A stretch of 37,518 nt of DNA from Clostridia bacterium (GCA_017461235.1 JAFTYU010000037.1:1-37518), one strand, 5' to 3'. Shown: positions 23,836 through 33,555, counted from the stretch's first letter. Made by a program: numbers and translations. The notes: generated by a model not told the origin, from the sequence alone.

Positions 23836-25056
23836 TTATTTCCATTTACCGAATAAACCCCTGCGTCTGGGCTTTGATTCTTCATCATCGGTGCTTATAC
23901 TTTCAATAGAATCAAAAAAGGATGACGCGGAATCAGGCTCCTTATCCACTATATCATTAACGGTATCATCTGAAGAATCGCTTTCGGCTTCATCAAAATT
24001 ATCAGTTATAACATTTTCATTGTTATCATCGTTCACCGAGTCATCGAATCCGTCAAAATCAAGATCAGAAGTATTTATGGCAAATCTTCTTGAAATCGGA
24101 ATATCGGCAGGTGTTTCGTTAATAACAGGTTCAGCATCCTGAACATCATCATTAAAAATAATCTCTTCAATCTGTTCAGGCATATCATTTTCAAAGGTAT
24201 CTGCAGGAATGGGTTCGGAGCTTACAGACTCCTGCTGAATTTCAGTTTCGCAAACATCACAAGAATCTTTCTCGGAAACAATCTCGGATAAATCATTCTC
24301 AACTTCATTCTCATTAACAAATTCAAGAACTTCGTCTGTATTAGTTTCCGAAGTTTCTTCATCATCGTAAACCTTTTCAAGAACAGAAACATCAACAGGT
24401 TCGGCAGAAACAGCCTGTTCCATTTTTGCAGCTTCTTCAACAGCAAGTTCAGGAAGTTTAGATATCATTTCAATATGAGCCTTATATTGGGCAAGTATGG
24501 ATGCTCTGAATTCGGAAACTTCCTTTTTCAGCATATCATAATGAAGTGATTCACTTGTAATAGTTCTATTAGCCGCACCAACCGTATCACTCGCCGTATC
24601 GTTTGCGGCAATAAGGATGCCGTGAGCTTTTTCTTTGGCTTTATTTAAAATTTCTTCAGCTTTATCACGTGCAACAGACATAAGTAAATCCGAATCTGCG
24701 ATAGCCTGTTTCTCTGCATCTGATTTAATAATCTGCGCTTCGCCTTTAGCGGCAGCAAGGATTGCCTCGGCCTCAAGCTTTGCGTCTTCTGATGCTGCCT
24801 GAGCATCACGAACAATAATATCAGCAGCTTTCTGAGCACTTAAAACAGCCTGTTTTATGTCAACTTCATCATTTTTATATTGTTCAAGTCTGTCTGCAAG
24901 AAGACTGACACGTTTTATAAGCTCACTGTTTTCGCGGTACATTCTTTCATAACTAACAAGAACTTCACCAAAAAACGAATCAACATCCTCCGCCTTGTAA
25001 GCATTACGACCTGCAGTTTTAAACTCATACTGTCTGAGTTGAGAAGGTGTCATCAT
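23836..25056 (-). CDS. divIVA: DivIVA-family cell-division protein
   Basis: DivIVA binds curved membrane at the septum and poles and recruits division or wall-growth factors. The 406 residues open with the diagnostic MTPSQLRQYEFKTAGRNAY and KAEDVDSFFGEVL (lipid-binding domain), followed by a long Ala/Glu/Lys-rich coiled coil to about residue 225. The last 180 residues are very acidic and of low complexity, ending in a basic GLFGKWK; this tail is much longer than in B. subtilis DivIVA (164 residues in all). Start: the first of two tandem ATG codons, eight bases after GGGG. It follows sepF, the standard Firmicutes order. Confidence 0.92.
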   Translation of the reverse strand: MMTPSQLRQYEFKTAGRNAYKAEDVDSFFGEVLVSYERMYRENSELIKRVSLLADRLEQYKNDEVDIKQAVLSAQKAADIIVRDAQAASEDAKLEAEAILAAAKGEAQIIKSDAEKQAIADSDLLMSVARDKAEEILNKAKEKAHGILIAANDTASDTVGAANRTITSESLHYDMLKKEVSEFRASILAQYKAHIEMISKLPELAVEEAAKMEQAVSAEPVDVSVLEKVYDDEETSETNTDEVLEFVNENEVENDLSEIVSEKDSCDVCETEIQQESVSSEPIPADTFENDMPEQIEEIIFNDDVQDAEPVINETPADIPISRRFAINTSDLDFDGFDDSVNDDNNENVITDNFDEAESDSSDDTVNDIVDKEPDSASSFFDSIESISTDDEESKPRRRGLFGKWK

Positions 25057-25087
25057 AATATATTCCCCGTTTCCACACAAAATTTAA

Positions 25088-25576
25088 TTAAAAGAATACA
25101 CCTGTGCTTTCAAGCTCGTCAAGAAGGTCACCTGAAACGTTAACATTATAAGGTGTAATAATATAAGTGTTTGTTGAAACTTTTTTAAGCTGTCCGCCGT
25201 TGGCATAAGCAACACCGTTAAGAAGGTCAATAAGACGTCTTGCAACATCCTTACTTGCGGCTTCAAGGTTAAGTACAACAGTTCTCTTTTCATTAAGATG
25301 GTCCGCAATAGCGCGTGCATCCTCAAATTTATCAGGTTTAACAAGAACTACCTGAAGCATTGCGGTTGTACGGATATCAACAACTCTGCTGGGGTCAGAT
25401 GAATATGATGCTTGTCTTCTTGAGCGTGCAGTTGCTCTGGGCGCATCATAATCAGCTTCACGTGCTGAAGAAAAAGAAGATGCTTCAAAACCTTCAGCGT
25501 TTTCCTCTTCGGGAACTTCATCATATTCGTCATCAGAAGCGTTGATTAATTTTTTAAATAAATCTGTAAATGCCAT
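25088..25576 (-). CDS. sepF: Cell-division protein SepF
   Basis: SepF bundles FtsZ filaments and ties them to the membrane. The 162 residues have an N-terminal amphipathic helix (MAFTDLFKKLINA) for membrane binding, a disordered acidic/Arg-rich linker (about 15-65), and the C-terminal SepF domain (VVDIRTTAMLQVVLVKPDKFEDARAIADHL; VVLNLEAASKDVARRLIDLLNG) ending GVFF. GGAGG lies eight bases before the ATG at 25576. It lies between yggS and divIVA. Confidence 0.95.
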   Translation of the reverse strand: MAFTDLFKKLINASDDEYDEVPEEENAEGFEASSFSSAREADYDAPRATARSRRQASYSSDPSRVVDIRTTAMLQVVLVKPDKFEDARAIADHLNEKRTVVLNLEAASKDVARRLIDLLNGVAYANGGQLKKVSTNTYIITPYNVNVSGDLLDELESTGVFF

Positions 25577-25594
25577 TATAAAATCCTCCAATTA

Positions 25595-26323
25595 TTATTT
25601 ATATATACGGGCACCAAAAATAGACGACCCGATTCTTACAAGATTTGAACCGTGTAAAATTGCTTCCTTGAAATCTCCCGACATACCCATTGAGAGAATA
25701 TCAAAAGCAAAATTTTTGTAATCTTTTGATTTGATTTCATTATAAAAATCATTCATCATTGCAAAATAATTTTCTACTTCCGCCGCGGAATCACAAATCG
25801 GCGGAATAGTCATAAGCCCCTTAACATTAATTGCCGGTAAATCAGAAATCTCATAGAGAGAATCAAAAAATTGAGATTTATCAAAACCTGTTTTACTTTC
25901 TTCTCCGCCAATATTGACTTCGAGTAAAACATCCATAGTTTTGCCGATTTTTATTGACTCATCAGAAATAACTTTAGCAAGTTTGTAACTATCAACTGAT
26001 TGAATCATATCCACATAAGGGACAATTTTTTTCACCTTATTGGTCTGCAAATGACCTATCAGGTGTTTTTCAACCCCGTTAAGTTTAAGGTCATCCTTTT
26101 TGGAAAGAAACTCCTGAACTTTGTTCTCACCGATTAGGTCAATACCACACTCAGTAATAGCATGGTTAATATACTCAACAGAAACAGTTTTTGTGACCGC
26201 CATCAGTCTGACATCATCAGGTCTGCGACCTGACTTAACTGCAGATTCATTGATATCGTCACGGATTCTTTTTAAGTTCTCAGAAATGGCGTTAAACCTA
26301 TCATCAAACAAGCTTGTTGTCAT
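25595..26323 (-). CDS. yggS: PLP homeostasis protein, YggS/PLPBP family
   Basis: A PLP-binding protein without known catalysis that keeps vitamin B6 and amino acid pools balanced. The 242 residues form the alanine racemase-like barrel with the PLP Lys in VRLMAVTKTV and the family signature HLIGHLQTNKVKK; GMSGDFKEAI and GSNLVRIGSSIFG (phosphate binding) close the barrel. GGGGG is nine bases before the ATG at 26323; longer frames run back into the HlyD-like gene. It precedes sepF by 18 bases, as is usual in Firmicutes. Confidence 0.93.
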   Translation of the reverse strand: MTTSLFDDRFNAISENLKRIRDDINESAVKSGRRPDDVRLMAVTKTVSVEYINHAITECGIDLIGENKVQEFLSKKDDLKLNGVEKHLIGHLQTNKVKKIVPYVDMIQSVDSYKLAKVISDESIKIGKTMDVLLEVNIGGEESKTGFDKSQFFDSLYEISDLPAINVKGLMTIPPICDSAAEVENYFAMMNDFYNEIKSKDYKNFAFDILSMGMSGDFKEAILHGSNLVRIGSSIFGARIYK

Positions 26324-26531
26324 ATAGTTCAACCCCCTTTGTAACAACTTTATCATAAAGCTTAATGTAGTCAGAATCGCCTTCGGGGTTATCAACAAGT
26401 GTGTAACTATCCGTTGAGTGTACTATATGGATTTTTCGGAAACCTAAAAGATTACCGCGAACCACATAAACCCCCTTGACACCGTCAACGGTTCTTATAG
26501 ATGAATTAGGAATTTTATATCCCGTGTATTC
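26304..26531 (-). pseudogene. C-terminal part of the HlyD-like protein, cut off by an in-frame TAA
   Basis: Immediately after the TAA at 26532-26534 the same frame continues for 75 codons and ends at TGA (26304-26306), overlapping the yggS start by 20 bases. It reads EYTGYKIPNSSIRTVDGVKG, then VYVVRGNLLGFRKI, and near the end KLYDKVVTKGVELYDNK. This is the normal C-terminus of this adaptor-like family (the K-I/V-P-x-S-A/S-I motif followed by GVKGVYV). The reading frame is intact, so a single codon separates the two parts. Confidence 0.75.
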
Positions 26532-27524
26532 TTATGTAATTATCTGAACATCTTCAATACGTAAATCAGCAAGTGAAGCATTCATCAAATCACAGGATAA
26601 AACAAGAAGTGTTTTGTCCCCTGTTCTGTCACCGATTTTATAAAGTGTAACAGGAAGCTTTTCAATCCCCTCGTAGGGAAAATTGATATAAATCTGCTTA
26701 TTATATGAAAGATTAACCGTATCTTCAGTGTCAACGGAGCAAACAACATACCATTTAAATGACTCAACAACGCGGCCTACAACGTCCGAAGAAGCTACGG
26801 AAGCTTTTGATTTTACAGCATTCTCAACATCCCGGGCAGATATCTCATCAATCTTTTTGAAGTCGATAACTTTTTCGTATCCGTCAGAGCCGCGTATATA
26901 ATAACCTGCAGTATCACTTTTTACTTCCGTATATGAATATTTTGTGTTTTGCAATTTTGTCAATTCATTTTTGAGATTAGCAAGCTCTTCGGAAAAATCA
27001 AGTTCTTCACCAACAGCAATCTGTTTGCCTGTTAAAGAATCTCTGAATTGATTGGCTGAATTAACTGCATCTGAATATTGGTTATTGTCTCTTAATTCGA
27101 GAAATTCAACCAACTCATTATCAATTTTTTCTGTTAAAGAATTGATATTCATTGTTTGCAGATTAGCCTGACCCGATAATTCTTCATAATGCTCAACACT
27201 CTTTTGCAGCTCACTTATTTTCATATATGATACCGCGTCATCTGATGAAGCAAAAACCATTGAAACGGTATCACCGCTTGCAACGCGCTCACCATTGCGC
27301 GCAAAAGAAACAGTGGTGCCTTTAACGTTATTTGTTATAAAATGCTCATCACGGACAACAAAACAAGTTGTATCAATGGTTTTATAAACAGTTTCATTAA
27401 GAGCAAACTGAGTTTCAATCTCTGATTTAGAAAAAAGAACAGCCTGATAAATGACGTATGAAGCAACTATACACACAACCAGCAAGACCGCTAGTATTTT
27501 CATATTGAACTTTTTCTTTTTCAA
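26532..27524 (-). CDS. HlyD-like membrane-fusion protein, interrupted near its C-terminus
   Basis: A 330-residue frame with one N-terminal membrane anchor (MKILAVLLVVCIVASYVIYQ, starting at residue 8) and an extracytoplasmic region: a barrel-sandwich segment (ITNNVKGTTVSFARNGERVASGDTVSMV), an alpha-helical hairpin, and a second barrel (ASVASSDVVGRVVESFKWYVVC). This is the layout of HlyD/RND-type adaptor proteins, and similar single-copy genes occupy this position before yggS-sepF in Clostridia; the function is unknown, possibly in envelope or division. It stops at TAA 26532-26534 although the family's C-terminus continues in frame. The start overlaps the miaA stop by four bases (ATGA). Confidence 0.78.
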   Translation of the reverse strand: MKKKKFNMKILAVLLVVCIVASYVIYQAVLFSKSEIETQFALNETVYKTIDTTCFVVRDEHFITNNVKGTTVSFARNGERVASGDTVSMVFASSDDAVSYMKISELQKSVEHYEELSGQANLQTMNINSLTEKIDNELVEFLELRDNNQYSDAVNSANQFRDSLTGKQIAVGEELDFSEELANLKNELTKLQNTKYSYTEVKSDTAGYYIRGSDGYEKVIDFKKIDEISARDVENAVKSKASVASSDVVGRVVESFKWYVVCSVDTEDTVNLSYNKQIYINFPYEGIEKLPVTLYKIGDRTGDKTLLVLSCDLMNASLADLRIEDVQIIT

Positions 27525-28471
27525 GTCGCTTCACCTTCCAAAAATTTCTTAATCAAGCTATCCACGTCATCAAACAAAACATCGTTATCACACAAATCAG
27601 GATATACCCAATTAATATCATTGTTTCTCTTAAACCATGTCAACTGACGTTTAGCATAACGCCTTGTACTGCGTTTTAATTGCTCAATGCACTCATCAAG
27701 AGTTTTTTCATTATCAAAATACGGTTTTAACTCTTTACAACCGATTGAATTAAAAGCAGTTTTCGAAGGATTGCTGTCAAAAAATGCTTTTGCTTCGTTC
27801 AATAAACCTTTACTGAGCATAACATCAACACGACGGTTGATTCGCTCATATAATTTTTCACGGTCATTATACGATATACCGATATATAAAGGCTCAATGT
27901 CAGATTCAACTTTATGTGAATCAAGATTTTGTTGTGTTATGGTGACACCCGTTGTTTTATAAACTTCAAGCGCACGTAAAACACGCACGGTGTTATTGGG
28001 ATGAATTTTTTCAGCAGCAACCGGATCAATAACCATAAGCTTGTTATGCATATACTCACAACCGAATTTTTCCAGCTGTGATTTTAATTCGTTTCTTATT
28101 TCTTCGGAATTTGCCGAATCGATAAATTCTGTGTTAGTAAGAAATGAATCAATATAAAGACCTGTACCACCAACAATAACGGGAAGCTTACCACGTGAAA
28201 TTATATCATCAAAAACGCAGTTCGCGTCCTTGCAATATGAAGAAACACTATAGTTATCCATTACATCAAGAAAGTCGATCAAGTGATGCTTTATGCCATC
28301 CGTTTCGTCAGGTGTGGGCTTTGCAGTTGAAATTTCAAGGCCTTTGTATATCTGCATTGAATCCGCGGAAATAACTTCACCATTAAATTTTTTACAAATG
28401 TGTATGCCAAGTGAAGTTTTACCTGATGCGGTCGGTCCGACAACAACTATCGCTTTACGTTTCAAAATCAA
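27521..28471 (-). CDS. miaA: tRNA dimethylallyltransferase
   Basis: Adds the dimethylallyl group to N6 of A37 in tRNAs reading UNN codons, the substrate for MiaB. The 316 residues begin with the P-loop VVVGPTASGKTSLGI. They contain VISADSMQIYKGLEI (substrate-binding Asp region), GGTGLYIDSFL, and the RRYAKRQLTWFKR tRNA-binding segment near the end. The ATG overlaps the mutL stop (ATGA). MiaA and MiaB act one after the other and are encoded in the same series. Confidence 0.95.
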   Translation of the reverse strand: MILKRKAIVVVGPTASGKTSLGIHICKKFNGEVISADSMQIYKGLEISTAKPTPDETDGIKHHLIDFLDVMDNYSVSSYCKDANCVFDDIISRGKLPVIVGGTGLYIDSFLTNTEFIDSANSEEIRNELKSQLEKFGCEYMHNKLMVIDPVAAEKIHPNNTVRVLRALEVYKTTGVTITQQNLDSHKVESDIEPLYIGISYNDREKLYERINRRVDVMLSKGLLNEAKAFFDSNPSKTAFNSIGCKELKPYFDNEKTLDECIEQLKRSTRRYAKRQLTWFKRNNDINWVYPDLCDNDVLFDDVDSLIKKFLEGEAT

Positions 28472-30429
28472 ACACGTCCAAACTGTTTTTCAAGTTCATA
28501 TTTTGTCATTTCAACCATCACGGGACGTCCGTGTGGGCAATATCTGATATCGGTATTGCTCAACAATAATCCGACGAATTTCTCGGCCTCGTATCGTGAT
28601 GTAAAATTACCTGCTTTAATAGCGGCTCGGCAAGCCATAGAATGGAGAATCCAATCAAGTTTTTCAGGCATAATGGTTTTAATATTCTTGGTTAAATATC
28701 CTGCAATTTCAGTAACAATTTCAACAATATTTTCATCAACCAATTCAGGCGGACAAGCACTTACTTTAACGCATCTGTCGCCGAAATCGGAAATCTCATA
28801 CCCCGCTTTTTCAAAAAGCACTGTGTTATCAATAACTGCAGAATACTCGTCCGCAGACAAATTCACGAAAACAGGCACAAGCATCATCTGGGACTCACCA
28901 TGTGCTTGTTTTTTAAACTTCTCGAATAAAATTCTTTCGTGAGCCGCATGCTTATCTATAATGATAAGCTTGTTTTCAACCTCTGCCATCAGGTATGTAT
29001 TAAACACTTCACCTATGTATTTAAAATCGGGCGTTGAAATAATCTGGATGCTTTCTGCAGAAAGCTCATCGTTATTTTCACTTAAATCAATCCCAAGTGC
29101 TTTATCTTTAATTTCTTCAATGATTTCAGCAGGCTTATCTTCAACAAGAATTGCATCAGGTTCATTAACGGTAATTTTATTAATTATCGGTTCCGCAACC
29201 TTTATCTGCGGTTTAAAGTACTGTTCCTTTAAAAAATCAAGTTGTTCAGGTTCATTCTTTTCAGGAGCTTTAACTCTGTCTTCTGCACCTGTTACGGGAT
29301 TTCCGAACTCTTTAATAATAAAGCTGCGCCCGGATTCTCCCTTAACCACGGGAACAGTATCGGTTATTTTTAACTGTTCGCCCTTATTTGCAGGCTTTAT
29401 GAATGCTTTCGCTTCATTGAAGGTTGCCTGCGGTCTTGATATATCCGCTGTCAAGGAAGATAATACACCGTTATAAACTGCTTCAAAAACACGTTTTTCA
29501 TCGAAAAATCTTACTTCGGTTTTCGCAGGATGAACATTAACATCAACGGTTTCATAAGGCATTTCAACAAAAAGCACGCAACCCGGATATTTACCAACCA
29601 TTATTGAATTTTTATACGCACTCTCCAAAGCAGACAGGAAAATAACACTTTTAACATAACGCCTGTTAACAAAGAAGGTCTGCATTGAACGACTTCCTCT
29701 GCCTGCAATAGGTTTGGTGATAAAGCCATAAACCTTTATACCGTTATGCTCACTTTCAACAGGAATGAGTTGTGAAGTAAATTCTTTACCGAAAACGGCA
29801 TAAACTGCAGATTTAAGATTGCCGTCCCCGGGTGTCTGGAAAGAGAGTTTTCCGTCACGGATAAATTTAAAGGCAATACCGGGATTGGATAAGGCTATTC
29901 TTTCAAGAACTGCCGCAATATAGTTACCTTCCTGTACGTCCTTTTTCAGAAACTTCAGACGAGCAGGAATGTTGTAAAACAAATCCTTGACAATAATTGT
30001 CGTACCAACAGGTGAACCGACATCATCAATAAACTTCTCCTCGCCGCCTTCAATAACGTAGCGAGTACCAATATCAAAACCTTGTGCAGTAGTCATAATT
30101 TCCACTTTGGAAACAGCACAGACAGACGCAAGAGCTTCACCCCTGAAACCAAGTGTTGTAATTGCATCAAGGTCAGAGACATCAGTTATCTTACTTGTAG
30201 CATGGCTAATAAATGCTTTTCTTACATCATCACGCTCAATACCGCAACCATCATCAGTAACCCTTATGTAAGTTTTACCGCCATTTTTGATTTCAACGAT
30301 TATTTTACGGGAACCTGCATCAATAGAATTTTCAACAAATTCTTTAATTACGGAAGACGGGCGTTCAACTACTTCGCCTGCCGCAATAAGGTCGGCTATA
30401 TTTTTAGGTAAAATATTAATGCGTGCCAC
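28468..30429 (-). CDS. mutL: DNA mismatch repair protein MutL (endonuclease type)
   Basis: MutL links mismatch recognition by MutS to strand incision. The N-terminal GHKL ATPase has EFVENSIDAGS, DDGCGI, TLGFRGEALASV and the GTTIIVKDLFYNIPARLKFL segment. A low-complexity linker (about 340-450) leads to the C-terminal domain with DKHAAHERILFE, a variant of the endonuclease motif DQHA-x2-E-x4-E with Lys for Gln, and ACRAAIKAG and YCPHGRP, which complete the metal site. No MutH is needed. The start is taken as GTG at 30429 (ARINILPKNIADLIAAGEVV follows, as usual), with AAGGA eight bases upstream; ATG at 30438 would leave no room for a site. Confidence 0.93.
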   Translation of the reverse strand: MARINILPKNIADLIAAGEVVERPSSVIKEFVENSIDAGSRKIIVEIKNGGKTYIRVTDDGCGIERDDVRKAFISHATSKITDVSDLDAITTLGFRGEALASVCAVSKVEIMTTAQGFDIGTRYVIEGGEEKFIDDVGSPVGTTIIVKDLFYNIPARLKFLKKDVQEGNYIAAVLERIALSNPGIAFKFIRDGKLSFQTPGDGNLKSAVYAVFGKEFTSQLIPVESEHNGIKVYGFITKPIAGRGSRSMQTFFVNRRYVKSVIFLSALESAYKNSIMVGKYPGCVLFVEMPYETVDVNVHPAKTEVRFFDEKRVFEAVYNGVLSSLTADISRPQATFNEAKAFIKPANKGEQLKITDTVPVVKGESGRSFIIKEFGNPVTGAEDRVKAPEKNEPEQLDFLKEQYFKPQIKVAEPIINKITVNEPDAILVEDKPAEIIEEIKDKALGIDLSENNDELSAESIQIISTPDFKYIGEVFNTYLMAEVENKLIIIDKHAAHERILFEKFKKQAHGESQMMLVPVFVNLSADEYSAVIDNTVLFEKAGYEISDFGDRCVKVSACPPELVDENIVEIVTEIAGYLTKNIKTIMPEKLDWILHSMACRAAIKAGNFTSRYEAEKFVGLLLSNTDIRYCPHGRPVMVEMTKYELEKQFGRV

Positions 30430-30448
30430 AACGCCCATCCTTTCTTAT

Positions 30449-33064
30449 TTATATATTTTTTGCATCCTTCTGAAGCTCAAATAAAACTGTCATAGCCTCA
30501 ATAGGTGTCAGAGTATTTACGTCAATGTTTTTAAGTTTTTCAATCAAATTATCTTTACCGCCTGATGTAAATGAAAGCTGTAAATCATCATCCCTATCAA
30601 CAGTAACTGATGTTTTTCCGGAAACACTAACGGGCGTCTGACTTTCTAAAGTTGCAAGAATCTTTTTGGCATTCTCAACAACCGCTTTTGGTACACCTGC
30701 GAGTTTAGCAACCTCAACACCATAACTGCCATCGGCAGGACCTTTGACAATTCTTCTTAAGAATGTTATATCGTCACCGCGTTTTTTTACGGATGTGTTA
30801 TAGTTTTTAACACCCTGTATTGTATTTTCAAGCTCGGTGAGCTCGTGGTAGTGGGTTGCAAATAATGTCTTTGCACCTATCTTCTTTTTGTCAGCAGTAT
30901 ATTCAAGAACTGCTCGTGCAATACTCATACCGTCATATGTAGATGTACCCCTGCCAATTTCATCAAAAACGATAAGACTCTTTGAAGTTGCATTATTAAG
31001 AATGTCAGCAACTTCAGTCATTTCAAGCATAAAGGTAGACTGACCGGCCGATAAATCGTCCGAGGCACCAACTCGCGTAAAAATCTTATCTACGATACCG
31101 ATTTTAGCAGATGCGGCAGGCACAAAACTACCGATTTGCGCCATAAGGGTTATAATCGCAACCTGACGCATATACGTTGATTTACCTGCCATATTGGGAC
31201 CTGTAATAATAGCAGTTCTGTTATCACGGCAATCAAGAACCGTGTCATTTGGAACAAAGGGTGCACCGCCCAACATCAATTCAACAACGGGATGACGACC
31301 GTTCTCAATAATAATCTCATCAGAAGTATCAATAACAGGTCTTGTGTAATTATTATTTATTGCCGTGTATGCCAGTGAACACAAAGCATCCAGACGTGCA
31401 ACTGCTCTCGCTGTTGTTCTGACACGTTCAAGTTGTTCAGCTATCTGCGAACGGATTGCTGAAAAGAGTTCGTACTCAATACGCACAATTCTCTCCTGTG
31501 CACCGAGAACCTTTGATTCAAGGTCCTTGAGTTCCTGTGTTATATATCTTTCGCAATTTGTAAGCGTTTGTTTTCTTATGTAATGTTCAGGCACAAGGTC
31601 TTTAAAAGAATTGGTGACTTCTATGTAGTAACCAAACACGCGGTTATAACCGATTTTAAGCTTCTTGATACCTGTTTTTTCCTGCTCTGCCTGCTCCACT
31701 GCCGTTAAATAATCTTTACCGTTATTAACAATATCGCGCAGTGTATCAAGCTCTGCATTATAACCGTCACGAATCATACCGCCCTCACGCACGGATAAAG
31801 GCGGATTATCGCATATAGCGGAAGTAATCAGCGAATTAACATCTTCGAGTAAATCCATATCATCAAATACAGATACAAGCATTTTTGACTTTGCACCTGA
31901 TATTAATTCCTTTATATTCGCTAACTGATTAATTGTTAAGCTTAAGGTTTTAAGCTCTTTTGCATTGGCACTGCCGTAAACAACACGGGTCATAATTCGT
32001 TCAAGGTCAAATATTTCTGAAAGATAACCCATCAACGAATCAAGAAGAATTGTATCCGTTGTCAATTCTTCCACGGCATTTTGCCTTAAAATGATTGAAG
32101 AATAGTTAATCAAAGGTTGCTCAACCCAAGTGCGCATAAGACGTTTGCCCATAGCTGTTTTTGTATGGTCAAGAACCCATAAAAGACTGCCCTTCTTTTC
32201 ACGGCGTAATTGAGTTTCGGTTAACTCAAGGTTACGTCTTGCGGATAAATCAAGAGAAAGGAAACTATCTTCGTTATAAAAATCAACATCATTGATGTTT
32301 TCAAGCTCATTTTTCTGAACGCTTTTAAGATATTCAACCGCAACACCGAAAGCGTATAAAAGTGCAGGGTTCTGTTCAAATTTATCAAACTGTTCGTCAC
32401 TCTTTGAAAGATGTGAATATACGGTGGATTTCAATGACTCAAAATCATAGTCTTTTTCCGAAACAATCTGATAGTCAACAGAAAGTCTGTTTCTTATAAA
32501 ATCAGAAACTGATTTTATTGAAGCGGCATATTTGTTAATAATCACTTCACTTGGCGAATAACAACCGAGACGGTTAACAATGTACTGTGAAGCATTATCA
32601 GTTGTGCTGTCAAGGTGAACCTCACCTGTTGAAACATCAACAAAGGCAAGACCGCAATTTTTATCGGTAACAAAAACAGAAGCAAGATAATTGTTCTTGC
32701 TCTCGTCGAGCATATTGCTTTCAATAACGGTGCCGGGCGTAACAATTCGCACAACATCGCGCTTAACAATCCCTTTAGCTGTTGCGGGATCTTCAACCTG
32801 TTCGCAAATAGCAACCTTATAGCCCCTTGAAACAAGCTTTGCTATGTAAGAATCTGCGCTGTGGAAAGGAACGCCACACATAGGTGCGCGCTCCTCCTGA
32901 CCGCAATCTCTCCCTGTGAGCACGAGTTCAAGCTCTTTAGATGCAATTTTCGCATCTTCAAAGAACATCTCATAAAAATCGCCCAGGCGGAAAAACAAAA
33001 GCGTTTCCGGGTAATTCTGTTTAATTTGAAAATATTGTTCCATCATGGGAGAAAGTTTAGCCAT
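30449..33064 (-). CDS. mutS: DNA mismatch repair protein MutS
   Basis: Recognises mismatches and small loops. The 871 residues show the complete MutS: mismatch-reading FRLGDFYEMFFEDA near the N-terminus (Phe-x-Glu), connector and lever domains, and the ATPase with Walker A GPNMAGKSTYMRQV, the Walker B region SLIVFDEIGRGTST, and ATHYHEL. Gene spacing to mutL is about 20 bases. GAGGT precedes the ATG. The order ylbF/ymcA-mutS-mutL is that of B. subtilis. Confidence 0.97.
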   Translation of the reverse strand: MAKLSPMMEQYFQIKQNYPETLLFFRLGDFYEMFFEDAKIASKELELVLTGRDCGQEERAPMCGVPFHSADSYIAKLVSRGYKVAICEQVEDPATAKGIVKRDVVRIVTPGTVIESNMLDESKNNYLASVFVTDKNCGLAFVDVSTGEVHLDSTTDNASQYIVNRLGCYSPSEVIINKYAASIKSVSDFIRNRLSVDYQIVSEKDYDFESLKSTVYSHLSKSDEQFDKFEQNPALLYAFGVAVEYLKSVQKNELENINDVDFYNEDSFLSLDLSARRNLELTETQLRREKKGSLLWVLDHTKTAMGKRLMRTWVEQPLINYSSIILRQNAVEELTTDTILLDSLMGYLSEIFDLERIMTRVVYGSANAKELKTLSLTINQLANIKELISGAKSKMLVSVFDDMDLLEDVNSLITSAICDNPPLSVREGGMIRDGYNAELDTLRDIVNNGKDYLTAVEQAEQEKTGIKKLKIGYNRVFGYYIEVTNSFKDLVPEHYIRKQTLTNCERYITQELKDLESKVLGAQERIVRIEYELFSAIRSQIAEQLERVRTTARAVARLDALCSLAYTAINNNYTRPVIDTSDEIIIENGRHPVVELMLGGAPFVPNDTVLDCRDNRTAIITGPNMAGKSTYMRQVAIITLMAQIGSFVPAASAKIGIVDKIFTRVGASDDLSAGQSTFMLEMTEVADILNNATSKSLIVFDEIGRGTSTYDGMSIARAVLEYTADKKKIGAKTLFATHYHELTELENTIQGVKNYNTSVKKRGDDITFLRRIVKGPADGSYGVEVAKLAGVPKAVVENAKKILATLESQTPVSVSGKTSVTVDRDDDLQLSFTSGGKDNLIEKLKNIDVNTLTPIEAMTVLFELQKDAKNI

Positions 33065-33094
33065 TTTTTACCTCAGCAACAAATGAATTTATTT

Positions 33095-33508
33095 TTAGTG
33101 GCAACCGCCGCAGCTTTCACAGCAACCGCCGCAATGATGTTCCTGCTCGGGTGAACAAGTAGCGGGATCCTGACCGTCAACACAACAAGCAAGAATACCC
33201 ATAATTTCATTCATCATTTCATCAACTGCATTTTTAGCGGCTTCAAATTTAACCATATTACCGTTAAGCATAATCTCACGATATTTTTCTTCAAATTCTT
33301 TAGCAAACTGCTCCATTTTAGCAGCATCTGCTTCTTCCCCTTTTGCAGCTTCGTTCTGATAGTTAAGCTGAATAAGGTTGATGCTACCTATAAGATTGTT
33401 AAGGGCATCGTCTTTTTCGTTAGCTTTTCTTGCTGCTTCATACTCTTTATAACGAGGATCTTCCTGAATCGCAGCACCAAGCTGTCTTGTGATTTCAATT
33501 ACTGTCAT
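33095..33508 (-). CDS. YlbF/YmcA-family protein with Cys-rich tail
   Basis: A small helical protein (137 residues) of the family that in B. subtilis forms the RicA-RicF-RicT complex, which promotes mRNA maturation by RNase Y and affects competence, sporulation and biofilm formation. Residues 1-105 are the helical domain. The tail contains eight Cys (108, 109, 118, 126, 129, 130, 133, 136) and three His (124, 125, 137), including CGGCCESCGGCH, suited to binding an iron-sulfur cluster or other metal, as the Ric complex does. Its position between miaB and mutS matches ymcA (ricA) of B. subtilis. AAGGAG precedes the ATG. Confidence 0.82.
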   Translation of the reverse strand: MTVIEITRQLGAAIQEDPRYKEYEAARKANEKDDALNNLIGSINLIQLNYQNEAAKGEEADAAKMEQFAKEFEEKYREIMLNGNMVKFEAAKNAVDEMMNEIMGILACCVDGQDPATCSPEQEHHCGGCCESCGGCH

Positions 33509-33555
33509 TTTGTGTGTACTCCTTAATATATAAAAATTTCAACAATGAAACATTG

